Shown here: in pieces, positions 59,786 to 64,000 of the stretch
Numbering within the stretch: position 1 is the stretch's first letter
How the letters are laid out: every line of letters begins with the position of its first letter
NCBI RefSeq assembly: GCF_018617875.1
Contig: NZ_JACSKZ010000001.1
Location: forward strand, 1 to 64,000
Direction: 5' to 3'
From: Exiguobacterium algae
GTDB lineage: Bacteria > Bacillota > Bacilli > Exiguobacteriales > Exiguobacteriaceae
Length of the DNA: 64,000 nt
Position numbers and translations under genes: made by a program
Notes under the pieces: model-generated
The model's database searches: none
The model's input: only the letters and a program-made list of their open reading frames with translations
Told to the model about the DNA's origin: nothing

Positions 59786-60349
59786 ATACTTCTCGACATC
59801 TATTTCCACAAAAACAGCATGCACCAGAATGACAGTGGCGATTTGAAGGCGTTGTTGAACGATGATCGTGTGAGTATCGACGTCAAAAGAAAAATTTTGT
59901 CGGATGCATCGTTCAATCCAGATGAAGCATCGATTCTTATCGAATTAATCGAAAACAACACTGAACTGGCAGATATCAGTTTGAAAAAGCTCTCATTCAT
60001 CAATCGTCAAAGAGCGTTCGAGCTGTCTCAAGACATCTTGAACAATCGAACAGATGAATCACGTGTAAAAATTTCCGAAGCATTGAAGGCGACGGCGCAC
60101 TATTTAAAGGACAATCAAGACCTTCCGAATGTTGAGGAGCTGGAAGCCGACTTCTTCGCGCAAACCTCAGGCACTGACGTTTGTGCAAAATCTGAATTGC
60201 AGAGCAAAAAGCGAATTCTATCAATCATCGACGTCCGTTTCATGCATGGTGAGCCGGGCGTTTTATCGTTCCAGGATTCGGCACAGTATAGAGAAAGGGG
60301 GCTCAAGTTTACATTATCAAAAAGCTTAAATTTTTATAAGTTTACATAA
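59786..60349 (+). pseudogene. Downstream part of the TAG-interrupted gene
   Basis: In the same frame as the preceding gene, after the TAG, translation would continue ILLDIYFHKNSMHQNDSGDL-like sequence and then a charged helical protein with HEAT-like repeats (SIDVKRKILSDASFNPDEAS, IELIENNTELADISLKKLSF), ending TAA 60349. The first internal ATG (59819) has no ribosome site, so it probably is not made alone. A CAG to TAG change would explain it. It may also be read through. Confidence 0.55.
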
Positions 60350-60370
60350 CATATATTATCAGCATAAATA

Positions 60371-60417
60371 AAATCTCATCTCATTATGCTAGTATACTTT
60401 AGATAGTGAGATGAGAT
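60371..60417. terminator. Bidirectional terminator
   Basis: AATCTCATCTCA pairs with TGAGATGAGAT around a 23-nt loop; T-rich on the minus side. It ends the GNAT/MBL/Nudix operon. Confidence 0.65.
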
Positions 60418-60436
60418 AGAAAATATTCGATTTGAA

Positions 60437-60886
60437 TCAAGTTCGTGTAAATCGGATCAATGTGACACCCGGTTCAGGCTCAAACTCTGCGCTCGGTTCA
60501 AACCCGAGCTTCGTATACAGCCGCTTCGCCGGTCCATTGTGTTTGCCGGTGTGCACGTAGACCAGTTTACCTTCATGTATACTCAACACATGTTCAAGCA
60601 ACGTTGTCGCGAGCCTCGCCCGAAAATACGTCGGATCAATACATAATTTCGTGATTTCGACGGTCTTTTCCGAAGCTTCAATCGTGACGAACCCGATCAG
60701 CCGCTCCTCGATATACAATCCATAACTCGTCCCAGGCAGGTTTTGTATGACCTCGATCGTCTCAAATCGTGCCGGTATCTCATCAAATCCAATCAGCTCC
60801 GCCTCGACTGCATAGGCATTCCGTTGAATCTCAAGCATCTGCTGGGCTTGCGAAAACTCCTTCAATGGGACTTCTTTTAATTCCAA
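60437..60886 (-). CDS. GNAT acetyltransferase, 149 aa
   Basis: A GNAT protein with central strand LIGFVTIEASEKTVEITKLCI, CoA-binding loop YFRARLATTLLEHVL, and C-terminal KHNGPAKRLYTKLGFEPSAE. The CoA loop reads ARLATT instead of the usual xxGxG/A. The start is TTG 60886 with GGGAGGTG seven bases upstream. It is the last gene of a three-gene operon (Nudix, MBL, GNAT). Substrate unknown. Confidence 0.82.
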   Translation of the reverse strand: MELKEVPLKEFSQAQQMLEIQRNAYAVEAELIGFDEIPARFETIEVIQNLPGTSYGLYIEERLIGFVTIEASEKTVEITKLCIDPTYFRARLATTLLEHVLSIHEGKLVYVHTGKHNGPAKRLYTKLGFEPSAEFEPEPGVTLIRFTRT

Positions 60887-60908
60887 CGCCAGACACCTCC
60901 CGAGATGG

Positions 60909-61625
60909 TTATCTTGAATAGAAACGGGCTTGCTTCCGTTTAGCGCGTTTAAGCGCCAGATACAAGCGGTGCGTCCCTTTTATGGCGTGACCATGACCGA
61001 CGAACGTGACCAGGGGTGACAAGTCGATTAAACGCTCTGCATGCTCGGCAGCCGCTCGCTTGTCCCATGTCGCGAGGCCAGGTAACGGGAACAAAGGTCG
61101 TACATCTCCCATTACGGACACCCCACCCTGCGACTGGAACGCATCTCCGGCAAACAACATCCGATTCGTCTCATCATAAAAGGCGATCGAGCCCGGCGTA
61201 TGACCCGCTGCCGGATAGACCTGTAATCCGAACAACCGCTCTCCCGGGTCCAGAAGCACGTCCGGTTTTGATTGAATAGAGGGTAAAGAGCCTCTCAGCT
61301 TCAACGGCCTCTCCTCTTCATCAGTCGAGCGGTCCCCTTCAAGTAATCGTGCATCCCTCCTTGAGATGAACAATTCAGCCTGGGGATGCTCTCTCAAAAT
61401 CGCGTCGACTCCCCCTACATGATCCCCGTGGGCATGCGTCAACAGGATGGCGAGCAGTGGTTTGTCGAGCGATGCGATATAGTTCAAAATGTCGGTTGCG
61501 TTCCGGTCAAGTCCCGTATCGATCAGGACGAGCCCGAGTTCATGTTCGAACAATTGGACGTTGATCGGTAAAAATGGTGCAAAAAAGGTCAGCTGATGCA
61601 CGGGTCCATAACGTTTTACTTTCAT
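60909..61625 (-). CDS. MBL-fold metallo-hydrolase, 238 aa
   Basis: Zinc hydrolase with THAHGDHVGG (H64, H66, D68, H69), further ligands in AAGHTPGSIAFYD and the FAGDAFQSQGG block, and a final GHGHAIKG. It is similar to Bacillus YflN/YqjP-like members. GGGGAG precedes the ATG. It sits 12 bp after the Nudix gene and 22 bp before the GNAT gene. The substrate is unknown. Confidence 0.9.
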   Translation of the reverse strand: MKVKRYGPVHQLTFFAPFLPINVQLFEHELGLVLIDTGLDRNATDILNYIASLDKPLLAILLTHAHGDHVGGVDAILREHPQAELFISRRDARLLEGDRSTDEEERPLKLRGSLPSIQSKPDVLLDPGERLFGLQVYPAAGHTPGSIAFYDETNRMLFAGDAFQSQGGVSVMGDVRPLFPLPGLATWDKRAAAEHAERLIDLSPLVTFVGHGHAIKGTHRLYLALKRAKRKQARFYSR

Positions 61626-61637
61626 CTGAAACTCCCC

Positions 61638-62237
61638 TTAATCGAACAGCGTGGTCCAATCGGCTTCCTGCCAATGGGCATCGAAGCACATATGGAGCTG
61701 CTCGAGTGAATGATGTGTCTGTGCGATTTCCGGCAGGTCTTCCCGACTGAAAAAGCCAAGGTTCTGGGTCGGGACGTCTGTAAGGTGTTCTTCGCCGAGC
61801 AACGCACATTCAATAAACAGTGTATACATATGACGAGGCGGTGTGTCCGGCCGGTCGAACAACGCGAGGAGTCTCACCGGAATGACATCAAATCCTGCCG
61901 CCTCCTCGATTTCTCGAATAATGTTGGCACCTGGAGATTCTCCGCTCCTGCAGACACCACCAGGCAACCGCCAGAGGCCTTCTGTTCCGTCTTTCACGAG
62001 CAGGAGGCGGTCTTCCTTAAACACGACGCCCCGAACCAACAACTGCGCCGTTTCCTCGGTCTCGTTCAACCGATTGTCGATCACCTCATCCGTCTGTCGT
62101 TCAAGCTGTGCCAGCATGTCTGTCGCGATATGATGCAACTCATGATATCGTTCGCGGTCAGATTCATCTTGCGTGTGCGCCAACCCATCCCGAGAGAGTA
62201 TCAGGAGTTGTTTCGCCCACTTGAGCCATTGAGACAT
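61638..62237 (-). CDS. Nudix hydrolase with N-terminal helical domain
   Basis: A 199-aa protein: N-terminal Nudix_N_2-type helical domain (residues 1-60), then the Nudix fold. The Nudix box begins GVCRSGE and continues REIEEAAGF. The consensus REUxEExGU needs two glutamates before x-G; here the second is alanine, so metal binding may be changed. Members of this class cleave nucleoside diphosphate derivatives or ADP-ribose. AGGGGG precedes the ATG; first gene of the operon. Confidence 0.88.
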   Translation of the reverse strand: MSQWLKWAKQLLILSRDGLAHTQDESDRERYHELHHIATDMLAQLERQTDEVIDNRLNETEETAQLLVRGVVFKEDRLLLVKDGTEGLWRLPGGVCRSGESPGANIIREIEEAAGFDVIPVRLLALFDRPDTPPRHMYTLFIECALLGEEHLTDVPTQNLGFFSREDLPEIAQTHHSLEQLHMCFDAHWQEADWTTLFD

Positions 62238-62393
62238 ATAGATCCCCCTATCATTTGTCCTGCTTACTTAATTCGTCGTCCGCTCGAAGTCTTCCTCCAT
62301 AAAGATGCTGTGCTTCTACAAAGTCCATTGCCTCATGACCGGTGTATGCTAAGGTAGGAGTAACATCTGATTCAACGAGGAGGTATGGAGCAC

Positions 62394-62897
62394 ATGAAGA
62401 TATTCTTACAGTACAGACAAGACCTGGAGCAGTATACGACACGTCAACTATCGTATAAACACGACCCGGAGACCTGGTCCATCGGGCAGATGCTCGACCA
62501 CCTCATCGTCGTCTCACATGAGTATTTGGACGAGCTCCCTGCCTGTATACAGGCTGAAAAGAAAGATGATTCGTACAAGAAGACTGTATTTGGAGAACAG
62601 TTATTCCAACAAGGGGGGTTCCCACCCATCAAAATCCAACTTCCTCCCGAACTGAACGCACCTCCGAACAATACGAACACGCGTGAGGAACTTGAAAACC
62701 GATTGGATGAACTTCTGTCGAGAATGTCAACGTCGGAGCACCTCCTAAGCAAGGCGACCGCTGAGCAAAAGACGCACCATGGTGGATTCGGTTGGTTGAA
62801 TGCCCGTGAATGGTACGACTTAATCGATATGCACGCAAGGCATCATTTACGGCAGCAAGCGGAGCTGGAGCAATTTATCCACGACGATGGAGTATAA
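62394..62897 (+). CDS. DinB-family protein
   Basis: A 167-aa four-helix-bundle protein of the DinB/YfiT group, often a metal-dependent thiol (bacillithiol) transferase. The three histidines expected for the metal site are in MLDHLIVVSHEY (near 34) and MHARHHLRQ near 148-152. ATG 62385 is only a base or two from AGGAGG; ATG 62394 is better spaced and is chosen. It stands alone, ahead of a terminator shared with parC. Confidence 0.85.
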   Translation: MKIFLQYRQDLEQYTTRQLSYKHDPETWSIGQMLDHLIVVSHEYLDELPACIQAEKKDDSYKKTVFGEQLFQQGGFPPIKIQLPPELNAPPNNTNTREELENRLDELLSRMSTSEHLLSKATAEQKTHHGGFGWLNAREWYDLIDMHARHHLRQQAELEQFIHDDGV

Positions 62898-62906
62898 GCC
62901 CATCAA

Positions 62907-62948
62907 AAAAACCTGTACGGAGGGGACCGGTCCCTCGTACAGGTTTTT
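62907..62948. terminator. Bidirectional terminator
   Basis: AAACCTGTACG-G-AGGG and CCCT-C-GTACAGGTTT arms; T-run on the plus side and A-run reversed for the parC side. Confidence 0.85.
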
Positions 62949-62950
62949 GG

Positions 62951-64000
62951 TTAGTTCAAATAGACATCCTCGATCTCACCGAACGTTTCCTCATCAAAGA
63001 CGAACGACCCGTTGGCATAGCGATCGAGAAGCGTGAGGTTCTTCGTGCTGACTTTCTTCTCACGTTCCTTCCCGACGATATGAAGCGTCTCGTCACCGAG
63101 TACAGGAAGTACACGACGGATTTGATGCGGTTTCGATTTGACCTCACGGATGAGCATCGTGCCGCGCAGGTTGCGGTTCGTGCAATCGAACTGATCCTCG
63201 AGCTTCATCTTCTTGACCGCTCCCCGTTGCGTCACGAGGACGAATAGCGGTGGCGTGAAGAAGGAGAAGGCATCGGCGATCGTGTCACCAGACTTCAAAT
63301 TCATGGCTTTGACGCCCGCTGCGCGTTGCCCGACGACCGGAACATCGTCTTCTTTGAACCAGAGCCCATACCCGCGCTCAGAGACGAGGAAGAGTTGTCC
63401 TGGTCCGTCACTGATCCCTGCGAATACGACCTCGTCGTCGCCCTTAAGCTTCAGTGCCATGAGCGGTTTCGACTTCCGCTGGGCATCATAGTCACGGAGC
63501 GGCGTCCGTTTGACCATTCCGTCCTTGGTCACGAACAGACAATGGGCATCTGTCTCGAATGTCGAGACGACATCTGCTGAGATGACCTGTTCACCCTCGA
63601 TCGGCACAAGGTTGGCGACGTGTTGACCGGCATCCTTCCACTTCGTCTCCGGAATCTGATGGACCGGGATGAGGAGATAGCTGCCTTTGTTCGTCCAGAC
63701 GAGCAAGTGGTCCGTCGTCATCGCTTGTGTGATGAGTTGCGGACGATCTTTCTCTTTCATCTCTGGGAGGACGTCACTTGACGCCCCGTATGAACGCATC
63801 GAAGAACGTTTGACATAACCGTCCCGACTGACGAACACCATCGTCTCCTCGACGGCGATCATGACTTCTGTTTTGAGTTTCAACTCCTCGACTTCCGACT
63901 CGATGACAGAACGGCGGTCGTCACCGAACTCGTCACGAAGCGCTGACAGTTCCTTGATGATCAATTTCCGTTTCGTCGCATTCACTTCCAAAATATTCGT
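62951..64000 (-). CDS. parC: DNA topoisomerase IV subunit A, C-terminal part (partial)
   Basis: The last 349 residues of ParC (GrlA); the gene runs off the right edge of the window. The coiled-coil end (KRKLIIKELSALRDEFGDDR) leads to the six-bladed beta-pinwheel domain that wraps DNA, with repeated blade motifs GYVKRSSMRSYG, GMVKRTPLRDYD, GYGLWFKEDDVPVVGQRAAG and GAVKKMKLEDQ. The order and AAGVKAM block match Gram-positive ParC rather than GyrA (no GyrA-box QRRGGKG). The catalytic tyrosine lies beyond the window. parE is expected upstream. Confidence 0.95.
   Translation of the reverse strand, partial: TNILEVNATKRKLIIKELSALRDEFGDDRRSVIESEVEELKLKTEVMIAVEETMVFVSRDGYVKRSSMRSYGASSDVLPEMKEKDRPQLITQAMTTDHLLVWTNKGSYLLIPVHQIPETKWKDAGQHVANLVPIEGEQVISADVVSTFETDAHCLFVTKDGMVKRTPLRDYDAQRKSKPLMALKLKGDDEVVFAGISDGPGQLFLVSERGYGLWFKEDDVPVVGQRAAGVKAMNLKSGDTIADAFSFFTPPLFVLVTQRGAVKKMKLEDQFDCTNRNLRGTMLIREVKSKPHQIRRVLPVLGDETLHIVGKEREKKVSTKNLTLLDRYANGSFVFDEETFGEIEDVYLN

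Overview
The window looks like the chromosome of a low-to-mid GC Bacillales bacterium. Ribosome-binding sites are strong GGAGG types, GTG and TTG starts are common, genes are tightly packed on both strands, and most homologues are of Bacillus type: PH-domain pair YdbS/YdbT, two-headed dynamin, immune inhibitor A, WYL regulator, ParC. Base composition and gene mix would suit Exiguobacterium, but that genus call is an inference. No prophage, CRISPR array or complete transposon is visible. The only mobile traces are a palindromic IS200/IS605-like end at the left edge and one degraded copy of a Bacillales intergenic repeat near 14.7 kb.

Layout. 0-9 kb: a Gfo/Idh/MocA oxidoreductase, an acetyltransferase, a PTS-type IIC membrane protein, a Ca2+ P-type ATPase followed by a 42-aa Pro/Asp-rich peptide, small unknowns, a PilZ protein and a queuosine-precursor transporter. 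9-14.7 kb: a solo tRNA with a GGU anticodon on a tRNA-Gly-like body, a secreted M6 metalloprotease, a methyltransferase and a Mn-type CDF exporter. 15-21.4 kb: an alpha/beta hydrolase divergent from a WYL regulator, membrane proteins, and a MerR/AdhR-like electrophile operon with a 19-bp-spacer promoter. 21.5-28.2 kb: a MacB/FtsX-type ABC system whose permease carries a tandemly duplicated C-terminal domain, then an isolated pair of Opp/Dpp-type permeases. 28.4-33 kb: a VOC protein, a frameshifted membrane gene, a small XRE/membrane-protein operon, an antiporter, a PH-domain protein and a rifampin ADP-ribosyltransferase.

33-41.2 kb: a dynamin-like membrane GTPase, an NAD(P)-binding protein, an aromatic acid exporter, and ydbS-ydbT behind a convincing sigma-W-type promoter. 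41.2-41.6 kb: a type I toxin-antitoxin locus with a 40-43 aa Fst-like peptide and a converging antisense RNA. 42-50 kb: a secreted tail-anchored protein, a GntR-controlled 6-phospho-beta-glucosidase, metallo-hydrolases, a wHTH/hydrolase/CPBP operon with an operator array, an SDR enzyme and an AraC regulator. 50-57.4 kb: a LysM-3D cell-wall enzyme with WalR-like boxes, a second antiporter, cardiolipin synthase and a MoxR-DUF58-membrane operon. 57.5-64 kb: an amino-acid ABC transporter without an ATPase gene, a secreted protein gene interrupted by an in-frame TAG, a GNAT/MBL/Nudix operon, a DinB protein and the 3' part of parC.

How the parts connect: envelope maintenance is a strong theme (YdbS/T, dynamin, cardiolipin synthase, LysM-3D, PH-domain protein, type I toxin). 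Two promoters 29 kb apart, at 30.7 kb and 59.4 kb, share the same TTGAC(A/T)-16-TAAAAT design buried in a GTGTAA-N2-TTACAC palindrome, suggesting a small regulon run by the XRE protein.
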